A stretch of DNA of 64,000 bases from a virus, in IMG/VR virus record IMGVR_UViG_3300028558_000018, positions 1 to 64,000 of that record; one strand, 5' to 3'. This document shows, piece after piece, positions 49,465-58,457 of this stretch (positions within the stretch are counted from its first letter, which is position 1; every line of letters starts with the position of its first letter). The notes beneath the pieces were generated by a model. The model did not search any database. It worked only from the letters and a program-made list of their open reading frames with translations, and was not told where the DNA came from. The translations under genes and the position numbers were made by a program.

Positions 49465-51072
49465 ATGCCCTATTCTCCCATTAGAATTCAACAACTCGAC
49501 TTACCTAATTTATCTGGGTATATCGGTTCTGTGCTTGCGGGTTCTCAGGCTGTGTTGATTTATGGCGACCAAACCGGAATTTCAGGCCGCAAAGTCTTCC
49601 TCGGCACAATTGATTTTAGTGGCAATACTTCAATTTCAGGCGGAATTAACTTTAGTCGCACAAATTATAATCTCAACCCATTTGGTCAATTTGAAGTAGG
49701 CGCGCTATCAAATATCAGCGCCGATCCTTATTTGGCCCAACTTTATGATTTAACCAACGGAGCATATATCGCCCTAGATTGGAACTCGCGCTCTTTATCC
49801 GGCCAATGGGCGTCTAATGTGGCACCCTCTTGGACAGGACATTTGGTTAATTTGGGGTTTCTTCAAACTGGAAATTTCGGCGCGAATCCTTATGTGGTAA
49901 ATACCGTTAGCGGGCAAACTATTAGCGGCGTGAAATTATTTCTAGCCCCTGCTTCTTTTCAATCTGGACTAAATTCGGATAACTTAAGTATTTTTAGTCC
50001 TATTTATCAAGACGGAGATACTATTTTTGAAATAAATTCCGGCAATAATATTTCTTGGAGTAAAGGACAACTGCAAAACAACGCTTCTGTTTATTTAAAT
50101 TGGACTGGACAACAATTAAGCGGGCAAGATTGGAAGAGTGACAATTCAAATCCGACAATTCCCTTTCATATCATTAATTATGATTATTTAACGGGCGGCG
50201 CGATTATTCCTATTTTGGGTCTGCCCACTCTATCCGCCAATCAAACATTTTTAGGTCAAAATACCTTCCGTAATATTCAACTAATCGGCGGCACGGGAAT
50301 TGATTTTAGCGGCAATCTTTATTTAACGCAATCGGGAAGTTTCTCCTCTGGATTCAATGGGCCGAATGTTTTTGACCCAAATACCGCGACTTTTAAAGAT
50401 TTTAGCAACGTATCTTCATTAAATTATTCCGCGAGAACCTTATCCGGCCAATGGAAAACAAATAATTCACCGTCTCAATCTGGAGATTTGATTAATTATA
50501 GTTATTTAACATCTAATTATGCTAATTTAACAGGAAATCAGAATTTTTATGGTTCAAATAACTTTTCGGGACTAACGACTTTTAGCGGCATTAATATTTC
50601 CGGGGGAAGCGGGATTCAACTTAGCGGCAATTTAAATATTTCACAATCTGGAACAATTAATTCTGGCGCGTCAACTATCTACGACCCAAATAGTGCTCAA
50701 TTTAATGATTTTAGCGGCAATAATTCTCTAAATTACGATACTCGCACGCTATCTGGGAACTGGAATACTTCTGGGAATCTTTATTTCCCTATCGGTTCTG
50801 GAGTAGGATATCCCACTGGAAACAACTCTTTAATTGGCACGGGAAGATTGATAACGGGCGGCGCGACAATTACTACTTCCGCGATTAACGCCAACGGGTT
50901 TATTTTTCTACAGCGTTCTTTAATTGTTAATTCTACTGGAGTAGGACAACTTGCCCCGTCAGGAATCGTTGCAAACAGCTACTTCTCAGTTCGCTCATTA
51001 ACAACTTCTGGGACTATTAATGTAAACGACAGCGGAAGTTTTTATTGGGAAATAAGTAATCCATCGAATTAA
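49465..51072 (+). CDS. Repetitive fibre/tail protein, 535 aa
   Basis: Rich in Ser, Gly, Asn and Thr with few charges. A module of about 150 residues recurs three times plus a short fourth: 'LSGQWASNVAPSW', 'LSGQDWKSDNSNP', 'LSGQWKTNNSPSQ' and 'LSGNWNTSG', each followed by '...INY/LGFL/YLT' and a beta stretch with 'ISGGSGIQLSGNLN'-like turns. This is the form of trimeric beta-helical fibres. No collagen or peptidase domain is seen. Confidence 0.75.
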   Translation: MPYSPIRIQQLDLPNLSGYIGSVLAGSQAVLIYGDQTGISGRKVFLGTIDFSGNTSISGGINFSRTNYNLNPFGQFEVGALSNISADPYLAQLYDLTNGAYIALDWNSRSLSGQWASNVAPSWTGHLVNLGFLQTGNFGANPYVVNTVSGQTISGVKLFLAPASFQSGLNSDNLSIFSPIYQDGDTIFEINSGNNISWSKGQLQNNASVYLNWTGQQLSGQDWKSDNSNPTIPFHIINYDYLTGGAIIPILGLPTLSANQTFLGQNTFRNIQLIGGTGIDFSGNLYLTQSGSFSSGFNGPNVFDPNTATFKDFSNVSSLNYSARTLSGQWKTNNSPSQSGDLINYSYLTSNYANLTGNQNFYGSNNFSGLTTFSGINISGGSGIQLSGNLNISQSGTINSGASTIYDPNSAQFNDFSGNNSLNYDTRTLSGNWNTSGNLYFPIGSGVGYPTGNNSLIGTGRLITGGATITTSAINANGFIFLQRSLIVNSTGVGQLAPSGIVANSYFSVRSLTTSGTINVNDSGSFYWEISNPSN

Positions 51073-51078
51073 TATCAC

Positions 51079-51107
51079 TTGACACTCACAGCACAATTTT
51101 ACTGAAT
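51079..51107 (+). promoter_or_regulatory. Promoter of the SSB gene with a 5' leader (TTGACA-17-CTGAAT)
   Basis: The same -35 and spacing as the leaderless set, but the ATG is about 80 bases downstream. The leader is C/A-rich and should be unstructured near the start codon, which fits strong expression of SSB. Confidence 0.55.
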
Positions 51108-51186
51108 ATACACTCAGGAAACCTTTTAGATAAAGTAATTTATTTAAATTGAATACACAAACAACAAAACTCAACACACAAATATT

Positions 51187-51876
51187 ATGGCTATTGGAAA
51201 AACAGGCGGCGCGTCGAACAAGAATCTTTTCTCGGTTCGCGTAATCACAAAGGATAAGGACAAGAAACCCGTAGACCCTCATTTCTCTTTCGTTCAAAAA
51301 GTAGAAGGAGTTTATAAAGAGGTTCAAACTAGCACTTCTTTTAATGGTAATGTTACCTCTGTAACGACCAAACTTGAAGAATATCAGGGTAATCCTCTTA
51401 AGAAAGTTATCGTTAAAGTGGAAGACGAAAGCGACGTTTATTACGTTGATTTTAATTACACCATTCTTTCGCGCTCAGTATTCAACACCCTGCTAAACGT
51501 TGCTCTTGGAGAATCGGTCAAATTTAGCATTTATCTTGCTAAAGCTAACCCGCAAGGTAAACGTTATCCTCAAATCTCCCTCTGGCGTCCTGTCGAAGGT
51601 CAGGAGAAGGATGAAATGATTCGTTGGAAGTTTCAGGTAGACGAGCTTCCTCCCACGAAGAAAGTCCGTGTAAAGGGCCAAGATATTACCGACACAGAGG
51701 ATGTTGATAATTTCTTTGAGGCGGAGATTCAAAAGACATTTGGCGGCGGGGCTAAAGCTCAAGTTACTCCGAAGGCCGAGGCCAAACCTGCCTCGAAAGC
51801 AGACAAAACTACGAAAGCGACCAAAACGGTAAAAGCCGCTCCTGCCGATGAGGATACGAGCGATATCCCATTTTAG
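51187..51876 (+). CDS. ssb: Single-stranded DNA-binding protein
   Basis: 229 aa. Residues 1-150 are a beta-rich OB-like domain. A long Lys/Ala/Thr linker follows, and the protein ends 'DEDTSDIPF', which copies the acidic tip of bacterial SSB. That tip recruits host repair proteins. The OB sequence itself is divergent, so assignment rests on size, linker and tip. The gene has its own promoter and terminator. Confidence 0.7.
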   Translation: MAIGKTGGASNKNLFSVRVITKDKDKKPVDPHFSFVQKVEGVYKEVQTSTSFNGNVTSVTTKLEEYQGNPLKKVIVKVEDESDVYYVDFNYTILSRSVFNTLLNVALGESVKFSIYLAKANPQGKRYPQISLWRPVEGQEKDEMIRWKFQVDELPPTKKVRVKGQDITDTEDVDNFFEAEIQKTFGGGAKAQVTPKAEAKPASKADKTTKATKTVKAAPADEDTSDIPF

Positions 51877-51901
51877 TCGTTAATTATCAATAACTTACAC
51901 A

Positions 51902-51939
51902 AGTCCCGCGAGGTAATTCTCTCGGGGCTTTTTATTTTT
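51902..51939 (+). terminator. Intrinsic terminator after ssb
   Basis: Stem AGTCCCGCGAG / CTCTCGGGGCT (one mismatch, one G-U pair), loop GTAATT-like, then TTTTTATTTTT. The next promoter's TTGACA starts in the T tract, so transcription restarts at once. Confidence 0.9.
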
Positions 51940-51966
51940 GACATTTAAATAGAAAATCATTAGTAT
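51938..51966 (+). promoter_or_regulatory. Leaderless promoter TTGACA-17-TAGTAT-7-ATG
   Basis: Identical core to the promoter at 46981, ending seven bases before the ATG at 51974. Lies directly after the ssb terminator. Confidence 0.85.
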
Positions 51967-51973
51967 CTTTTAT

Positions 51974-53884
51974 ATGCCCGAAAAGAAAAAAATCGTCGCC
52001 ATCCACACAGATTCCCCTATTTCAAAAACTGGATTAGGTCGAAATGGGCGGGCGTTGGCCAAATATTTACTATCTACTAATAAATACGATATTCGTTACT
52101 TCTGCACGGGATTTCCTTGGTCGGCGCATGAGTTACAAAAACTCCCATTTAAGGCTCAGGGGTGTTTACCTGATAATCAAAATGAATTAATGGTGTTGCA
52201 AAATGACCCCGGCAAACTTCGTGATGCTTCCTACGGCGCGTTGCTAATTGATAAATTCGTCAAAGAAAATCGTCCTGATGTAATGATTTTTAGCAATGAT
52301 TCTTGGAGTTTTAATAATTATGACAAAAAGGCTTGGTGGAATAAGTTTCATTGCGTGCCGCATATTACTCTCGATTCTCTTCCTTTTTTAAAAGACCAAA
52401 TTGAGTTTATTAAAAATTCTAAAATTTTCACTGTTTGGGCTAAGTTTGCCCAAGAAGAAGCTGCGAGAATTGGGTTTAAAGATGTAAAAACTATTCCCGC
52501 GATTATTGAACACGAATATTTTAGGCCATTAAACGATTCTAAAAAGAATGAACTGCGCAAAAAATTCAATATTCCTCTTGATACCTTTGTAGTGGGCTTC
52601 GTGTTTCGTTCTCAATTGCGCAAAGAAGTAAAACCCCTTCTGGAAGGATTCGCGGAATTTAAACGTAATAATCCAGAGGCTAAAAATGCCAAACTCCTTC
52701 TCCATACAAATTTCGCAGAAGGATGGGATATTCCAAAATTAATCGAGGATTTAGGGATTAATAAAAACGATATTCTCACAACGTATTTTTGCCGTGAATG
52801 CGGCGAATATGAGATTAAATCCTTTGTCGGCCAAGATCAAGATTGCAAATATTGCGGCGCGATTAAATCCCAAATCACTTGTAATGTAGCCCAAGGTGTT
52901 AGCGAAGAAAAACTCAATGAAGTTTATAACCTAATGGATGCCTATTGCCATTTGGCAAACGCTGGCGGCTGCGAGATGCCTATTATTGAGGCTTTATACG
53001 CGGGCTTACCCATCGCGACGGTAAATTACTCCTTTGGCAAAACCTTTACCGATGAATCTTTTTGTTATACTATCGAGAGTGCGAAAACTATTCAATTTCA
53101 AACTCAATTTGACCGTGCAGCCCCTTATGCGTCTTCAGTGGCAAAATTTATGCGGCGGATTTTTAATTTAGACAAATCGGCTCGTAAAAAACTTGGCGAG
53201 CAAGGGAGAGAATTCGCGCTCAAAACATTTTCACCAGAAATAGTTGGAAAGCAATGGGAACAGCTTATAGATGCTTTGTCAGAAGTCACTTATGATTATA
53301 ATTTCGATTATGTTAAAAAGAATCCTTCATATCCTTTTCCAGAAATTTCTGATGTTAATGAATTTCTTACAACCCTTTATGACAATATTTTAAAACAACC
53401 CGAACCAATTAATGGTGATGGGAGAAAGTATTGGCTAGAGACAATTTCTAAAGGTGTGTCCCGCGCCGATGTTTATAAATATTTCGTTAAAGTCGCAATG
53501 GACGATAATAATAAGAATTTGGGCATCAAACTTGAAGACTTTTTCGATGGAGAGGTTGATAATCGGATTTTATTTGCTATTCCCGAGGATGAAACCGCCG
53601 TGTTGCATACTTTATCTCTACTCAAATCATGTAAAGAAACCTATCCAGAGTGCGATATTTATGTAGCAACTCATCCAGAGTTTAAAAATCTCCTAAATGG
53701 CAATCCTTATATTTATAAGCATTTAAATTTTATGCCAGAATTTGAAAATTTCATCTTAATGGAGGGCGGCGCGAATAAAGGCTATGTGAAATATCTATTT
53801 CTCCCTCACGTTAATGCGCAAAAGTTTCCTAATTTTATTCACAATAATAGTGATAAATCAATTTACCCTACAATTTCAGTATGA
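51974..53884 (+). CDS. GT4 glycosyltransferase with zinc ribbon and a C-terminal half-GT9 domain
   Basis: 636 aa. N-terminal GT4 region (about 1-440) includes a zinc ribbon 'CRECGEYEI...CKYCG' and the donor loop 'LANAGGCEMPIIEALYAGLP'. After about residue 515 a different domain begins, 'NRILFAIPEDETAVLHTLSLL' and 'YPECDIYVATHPEFKNLLNG', which looks like the N-terminal half of a GT9 heptosyltransferase. The C-terminal half appears to be the next gene. The ATGA overlap suggests the halves are made together. Confidence 0.75.
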   Translation: MPEKKKIVAIHTDSPISKTGLGRNGRALAKYLLSTNKYDIRYFCTGFPWSAHELQKLPFKAQGCLPDNQNELMVLQNDPGKLRDASYGALLIDKFVKENRPDVMIFSNDSWSFNNYDKKAWWNKFHCVPHITLDSLPFLKDQIEFIKNSKIFTVWAKFAQEEAARIGFKDVKTIPAIIEHEYFRPLNDSKKNELRKKFNIPLDTFVVGFVFRSQLRKEVKPLLEGFAEFKRNNPEAKNAKLLLHTNFAEGWDIPKLIEDLGINKNDILTTYFCRECGEYEIKSFVGQDQDCKYCGAIKSQITCNVAQGVSEEKLNEVYNLMDAYCHLANAGGCEMPIIEALYAGLPIATVNYSFGKTFTDESFCYTIESAKTIQFQTQFDRAAPYASSVAKFMRRIFNLDKSARKKLGEQGREFALKTFSPEIVGKQWEQLIDALSEVTYDYNFDYVKKNPSYPFPEISDVNEFLTTLYDNILKQPEPINGDGRKYWLETISKGVSRADVYKYFVKVAMDDNNKNLGIKLEDFFDGEVDNRILFAIPEDETAVLHTLSLLKSCKETYPECDIYVATHPEFKNLLNGNPYIYKHLNFMPEFENFILMEGGANKGYVKYLFLPHVNAQKFPNFIHNNSDKSIYPTISV

Positions 53885-55041
53885 AACTCCTTTCCTCCTA
53901 CGCCCTTACGACAGGTTTAGTCGCCAATAAACCAGAAATTATCGAAGAATACGTTCCCTTTTCCAAAGACTTATCAAAAGTCGTGCTATTTAATTTTAGC
54001 TCTCCCCATCAGAGTAAAATTTATGATTATGGCCAAGACGTTCTTGATATTATTGGTCCTATTTTGCAAAAATATGGCTATATTACTATTCAACTAGGGG
54101 AAGAGAAAGATAATCGACTTCGCACGGAATATTCTCTCATGGGAATGCCGCCCGCCCAAAAAGCCTATTTGATTAAAAATTGCGCGCTAATTGTTTCCAC
54201 CGATTCAATTCTTCTTCATTATGCAGGAATCTTTGATACGAAAAATATCGGAATATATGGCCCCACTCACCCAAATAGTCACGGCCCAGCTTGGGGAAAA
54301 CATATTGCAATTCGTAATTGTAAGAATAAACCCAGCTATTTTGTTCAAGAATTTCCCAAATCAATTAATGAAAATAAGCCCGAGGATATTGCGCGAGAGA
54401 TTTTGGCCCAATTAGGTATTAAAGAAGAAATCGGCTATTCTAGCTTATATTTTGGTCAAAACTATCCCTCGTTAGTGCTAGAATTTATCCCCAACCATTT
54501 AATTCCGCCAGATTTATTTGCGGGTAAAGATTTAATAGTTCGCATGGATTATCATTTTAATGAAGAATGTTTATCTATTATTGGTAAACAACGCAAGGTT
54601 TCCATTATTAGCGAAAAAGAGATTAATTTGCAACTAATTAAAGAAATTAAGAAAAATATTGCATTTTTTAATTACCGAGTTGATAAAAATTGTAATATTG
54701 AATATTGTAAAAAACTAAAAGAAACCGGCGCGAAAGTTATTTTCTTTAGTGAAGAGAACGAAGAAGATTTGCGTCTCACGAGAATCAGGCTTTTTGACAT
54801 TGCGTTGGTGGAAAACTTTAAAAAGGACGAAAAACCTCTTGACTTCAAAGAGACAAAATTTGATTCTTCCTTTTACTTTAAAAGCTATAAATTTATTCTC
54901 AGCGATGGTAAAATCTTCATTTCAAAGCCCCACTGGGAAGCCGATTTGCCAATTAAATCATTTAATGAGAATATTCATAGCGTAATTGATACATCAGAAT
55001 TCTGGAAAGATACAAATTTGTTTTATATATTTCAAAAATGA
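53881..55041 (+). CDS. GT9 C-terminal-half protein (heptosyltransferase-like)
   Basis: 386 aa. Residues 30-180 show 'KVVLFNFSSPHQSKI', 'GYITIQLGEEKDNRL' and 'LIVSTDSILLHYAGIFDTK' followed by 'GIYGPTHPNSHGP', the donor-binding half of the GT9 fold. The second half, 190-386, is not recognised. It lacks its own acceptor half, which sits at the end of the gene before it. It would add a sugar, perhaps heptose-like. Confidence 0.7.
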   Translation: MKLLSSYALTTGLVANKPEIIEEYVPFSKDLSKVVLFNFSSPHQSKIYDYGQDVLDIIGPILQKYGYITIQLGEEKDNRLRTEYSLMGMPPAQKAYLIKNCALIVSTDSILLHYAGIFDTKNIGIYGPTHPNSHGPAWGKHIAIRNCKNKPSYFVQEFPKSINENKPEDIAREILAQLGIKEEIGYSSLYFGQNYPSLVLEFIPNHLIPPDLFAGKDLIVRMDYHFNEECLSIIGKQRKVSIISEKEINLQLIKEIKKNIAFFNYRVDKNCNIEYCKKLKETGAKVIFFSEENEEDLRLTRIRLFDIALVENFKKDEKPLDFKETKFDSSFYFKSYKFILSDGKIFISKPHWEADLPIKSFNENIHSVIDTSEFWKDTNLFYIFQK

Positions 55042-55787
55042 GCACTCCACAAATTGTCCAACGCGATAAAGACGGGCTTCTGCCAAATATTGTATATCAA
55101 TATAACGAAGATGGCACGGTAGATTATAAAGCGATGATTCCACCTCAATTCATTGTTTTTAATCGCCAAAAAGAGGCCGATATTAAAAGCACTTATAATA
55201 AAGAGTTAAAAGAGCTAAACCCCATTGAGTGCGACCCAAAATATCAACTCATTCTTCTTGCGGGATTCAAACATATTGCGAAAATTCGCGGGTATAATAA
55301 AGTGGTTTTTTCTCGCCCCAGTTACGGAATGAATGGGGTAAGCGTCACTTGCGATATTACTTGGCGGCAAAATTATGAAACAGAAGGAGAAGTGACTTAT
55401 GGCGATGTCGGCGGCGCGTCAACCAATAATACTTCTCCAATTGGTAAAAATAAACTCGGCGAATGGGCATATTACCTTGAAACAATTGCCGCTAATCGTG
55501 CATTTGTTCGTGCCGTAAGAAACTTTTTAGCAATTCCCACCCTTGGATTTGACGAAATTGGTAGTTCTCTTAGTGAGGAAACCCCTCAAACTATGGAAAT
55601 TAGCCCGCCGCACATTAATCTTGAGAGAAAATGTGCCGCAAAGGGGATTAAACTCGAATTTTTGATTAAAAAGGCCATAAAGGATAAATGGGAGCTAGAG
55701 GGAAATCCTTCCGAGTGGACAGAATGGAAGGATATTAGTCCGAGGGATAGTTATGCCTTACTGAGTATTATTACCAAAGAGAAATAA
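55038..55787 (+). CDS. Possible Rad52/Erf-like single-strand annealing protein
   Basis: 249 aa. 'EWAYYLETIAANRAFVRAVRNFL' resembles the helix of the Rad52-type annealing proteins (the AxxxAxKRA pattern), and 'YQLILLAGFKHIAKIRGY' fits the preceding strand-helix. The C-terminal part is helical. It would pair with SSB and RecA for recombination, though two glycosyltransferase genes separate it from ssb. The match is loose, so other functions remain possible. Confidence 0.4.
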   Translation: MSTPQIVQRDKDGLLPNIVYQYNEDGTVDYKAMIPPQFIVFNRQKEADIKSTYNKELKELNPIECDPKYQLILLAGFKHIAKIRGYNKVVFSRPSYGMNGVSVTCDITWRQNYETEGEVTYGDVGGASTNNTSPIGKNKLGEWAYYLETIAANRAFVRAVRNFLAIPTLGFDEIGSSLSEETPQTMEISPPHINLERKCAAKGIKLEFLIKKAIKDKWELEGNPSEWTEWKDISPRDSYALLSIITKEK

Positions 55788-55827
55788 TTTCGCTTTTAGC
55801 TAGGAAAAGGGTATCTTTTCTTGGCTC

Positions 55828-56313
55828 ATGGCGGTAATTCAATCAGCGTCTAAAGGAATAAGGCTCCCCACTATAATTCAAAGTGGTGGAATATCCTATT
55901 ATCCGTTAGATTTAGTCTTGGTAGATAACGGAGGTAGTTACACTGGAACATTTTACCCCGGCACGATTAATGGGCTATTGCCGTCTAATTATTTGGCGCT
56001 AACTATTCCTAAAACTGGCACGAATTATATTATTTTAGATGTAACTTTGGCCAACGCGCAAGTCCAAACTGCCGTTTTTTCTACTAGCACGAGCGCCCCA
56101 GAAGGATACCCAGTTACAGAAACGACGCCGCCAACAAATATTTCAATTTTAACTCACGTTGTTATAGATGGGGCGATTTTCAGAGTAATTGGCAATGGTA
56201 GCCAGCAATTGACCCCAGCAACAATGTTTTACACAGATAAAACTTCTACTATAGCTGTTGGAGAACGCCCAGTGATTCCTTGGTTCAGTTATACTCTAAC
56301 AACCACGAGTTAA
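55828..56313 (+). CDS. Beta-rich virion protein, 161 aa
   Basis: Low in charge, rich in Thr, Ile, Gly and Ser, with 'GSYTGTFYPGTINGLLPSNY'. Likely a small tail or fibre protein or assembly factor. Two bases before the large Ser/Thr-rich fibre gene. No signal peptide. Confidence 0.55.
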   Translation: MAVIQSASKGIRLPTIIQSGGISYYPLDLVLVDNGGSYTGTFYPGTINGLLPSNYLALTIPKTGTNYIILDVTLANAQVQTAVFSTSTSAPEGYPVTETTPPTNISILTHVVIDGAIFRVIGNGSQQLTPATMFYTDKTSTIAVGERPVIPWFSYTLTTTS

Positions 56314-56314
56314 C

Positions 56315-58426
56315 ATGCCTTTAACATGGTATCAGATAGGGGATGGTCCCGCACCTTGGAGCAATGCAACATCTTATTCTTCGTCTTATGACGATACCCT
56401 CTCCTCATCTGATAGTGTTTTCCTTTCGTGGGCTGGTTCTACCATGAGTAGTTATACACAAGAAGCCCAATATAAACAAGAATATTCCTCAAAAGATAAT
56501 GTCTTTGATTCAAATGATACTTATTCAAACTTTCAATCAAATTTTGGCGGAACATATTATACCCACAGTGATTATAATCAAACTATAACCTCCTCTTTCT
56601 CGGCCTCCCAAACAACAAGCAGAAGTTTTATAAATTTCCATCAAGATTTTTCCTTTATCAGTCTTGCAAACGAAAAAGAATATCAATTTTCCGATTCCGT
56701 TGGGATAGTCAGCCACTCGATAGAAACTCATAACGGAAGCGCCTCTTACTTTTTCAAAACAGATTATATCGGGGGCGAAACCGCATCATATTATTATAGT
56801 TATATAACGGTAGAAAACGGAGGAATGACCCTTTCGCAAAGATACGGCACCTACATAGGGACTTTTCCATTTACTACTTTTACGTATTCTACTCAGGTAG
56901 ATACGGCTTCCACGGGTATAACCAATACTTATTATACTTCCAGCACTTATTTAATATCAACTTTATCAGCAAATACTTCCACGGCCCTATTTAGCGTTGA
57001 AAGTAATATTAGAGTTTCTACCACAGAAACACAATATACCACCCAAATAATCTCGACCATTTTAAGTTCCGACACGGGGACAGATACTTCTACTTATGTA
57101 AGCACCAGCTATGACAATACCACTTGGACAATAACCACAGTGGGAATATCCCCAATAACATCTTTCGTTCCCCAAGGAGTATCATCCACCTACTCTCCCA
57201 ATTATCAATATATTGCCCCAGTAATTTCCGCCCTTCCATCGGAATATCTTTTTGAATTTAAAACAACGGCCAATGGATTTTTGGCCGCGTCAAGTGATTT
57301 GGAAGAATTTAGAGTTAAAACATTTGGTTCTTGGAAATTTAGCGGATCAGAAGGCTCTCCGTTTACTCTTTCTATAGGAACAGATTCTTCGTCTAATTTT
57401 CATCACACCGTTACTTATTTTTTGGCTTTAGCTTCAACGATCGCGCAAAATTCTTCTAAAAATCTTTTTGCGACGGTCACTCAATATGGATTCAATGGGG
57501 AGATTCCAACCCCAGAATCTTTATCTTACACGCAAGTAATTTCTTTACCAACTCCGACAACGACGGCATTTAATATACAAAATATAACGACTTCAACGGC
57601 GACTGCATCCGGCGCGAGAACTTATTCTAAGTGGACTAAATTAACATTTGACACTACGACATCAATAAATAAGATTGGATGGGACCAAAATCAAAATAGT
57701 TATTTGTTTACGATGGCGTCGCTTATAAATAGCTACTCTATTGTTAGTTACGCTAGTTGGAGAGGAAACGCAGGGGAAACCGTTTCTACTTACGCAAGTC
57801 CCGCCGGTTGGAATATAAATACCTCAGTTGGTAATATGACTCAAGAAAGATTACGGCTTATAGGAGGATATCAAGGAAGCGAAATCGGTTCAAATCAAAA
57901 TGTGGGAAAATATTTAGACGCGCTAATTAGTTTTTATATTGGATATCAATCGGCGCAAGGAGCACGGGAATCAAATAATACTCCTGTTGATTATTCTACC
58001 TCGGCAACAACAAGCGATAGTAGTTATTTTTTCTCCCTTGGATCAAATTCTTATTGGAGCGTGACGGTTCTTGCAGATATTACAACGACTTCATTTTCCG
58101 CAAACGTGGCAACAATAGGCGGAAATGGAGGCTATTTTGCCCTAGAAAATAATGGTGGGACTCAAGCGGGAGGGGGGTTTCCTCACGAAAACCAAGTTCA
58201 ATATGCAACTCTATCAAACGCCCTTGATTGGAGATATACTTTGAGAGATAGCGCGGGGACATCTTCTTATTCGACTCAATTAAATGTATCGTTTTTTACA
58301 TTAGATATTAGCTCCAAAATAATGGCCATTCAAGGATTACCTGCCACGATAGCATCTCCCGATATGACGCAAGCGGGATATGGAACTTATACTTCTATTT
58401 CCGCTGTCAATGGGGAATTATATTGA
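56315..58426 (+). CDS. Ser/Thr/Tyr-rich fibre or tail protein, 703 aa
   Basis: Extremely rich in Ser, Thr and Tyr, with few Lys or Arg and no Cys: 'SYSSSYDDTLSSSDS', 'SSTYLISTLSANTSTALF'. No transmembrane segment. Composition fits a long beta-structured tail-fibre or adhesin; such Ser/Thr-rich surfaces could be glycan acceptors for the glycosyltransferases next to it (inference). Confidence 0.65.
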   Translation: MPLTWYQIGDGPAPWSNATSYSSSYDDTLSSSDSVFLSWAGSTMSSYTQEAQYKQEYSSKDNVFDSNDTYSNFQSNFGGTYYTHSDYNQTITSSFSASQTTSRSFINFHQDFSFISLANEKEYQFSDSVGIVSHSIETHNGSASYFFKTDYIGGETASYYYSYITVENGGMTLSQRYGTYIGTFPFTTFTYSTQVDTASTGITNTYYTSSTYLISTLSANTSTALFSVESNIRVSTTETQYTTQIISTILSSDTGTDTSTYVSTSYDNTTWTITTVGISPITSFVPQGVSSTYSPNYQYIAPVISALPSEYLFEFKTTANGFLAASSDLEEFRVKTFGSWKFSGSEGSPFTLSIGTDSSSNFHHTVTYFLALASTIAQNSSKNLFATVTQYGFNGEIPTPESLSYTQVISLPTPTTTAFNIQNITTSTATASGARTYSKWTKLTFDTTTSINKIGWDQNQNSYLFTMASLINSYSIVSYASWRGNAGETVSTYASPAGWNINTSVGNMTQERLRLIGGYQGSEIGSNQNVGKYLDALISFYIGYQSAQGARESNNTPVDYSTSATTSDSSYFFSLGSNSYWSVTVLADITTTSFSANVATIGGNGGYFALENNGGTQAGGGFPHENQVQYATLSNALDWRYTLRDSAGTSSYSTQLNVSFFTLDISSKIMAIQGLPATIASPDMTQAGYGTYTSISAVNGELY

Positions 58427-58451
58427 CAATTTGTTTAATTTTAGATAGTAT
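58423..58451 (+). promoter_or_regulatory. Leaderless promoter TTGACA-17-TAGTAT-6-ATG
   Basis: Third copy of the same core. The -35 overlaps the fibre gene's stop and the -10 ends six bases before the ATG at 58458. Confidence 0.85.
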
Positions 58452-58457
58452 CTTTAT

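Noticed and set aside
55800-55827. Promoter-like AGGGTATCT before the gene at 55828 (and before tnpB at 1729)
   Set aside because: The TATC-like -10 has no TTGACA-type -35 at 17 bases and lies 13 bases from the ATG, unlike the leaderless set.
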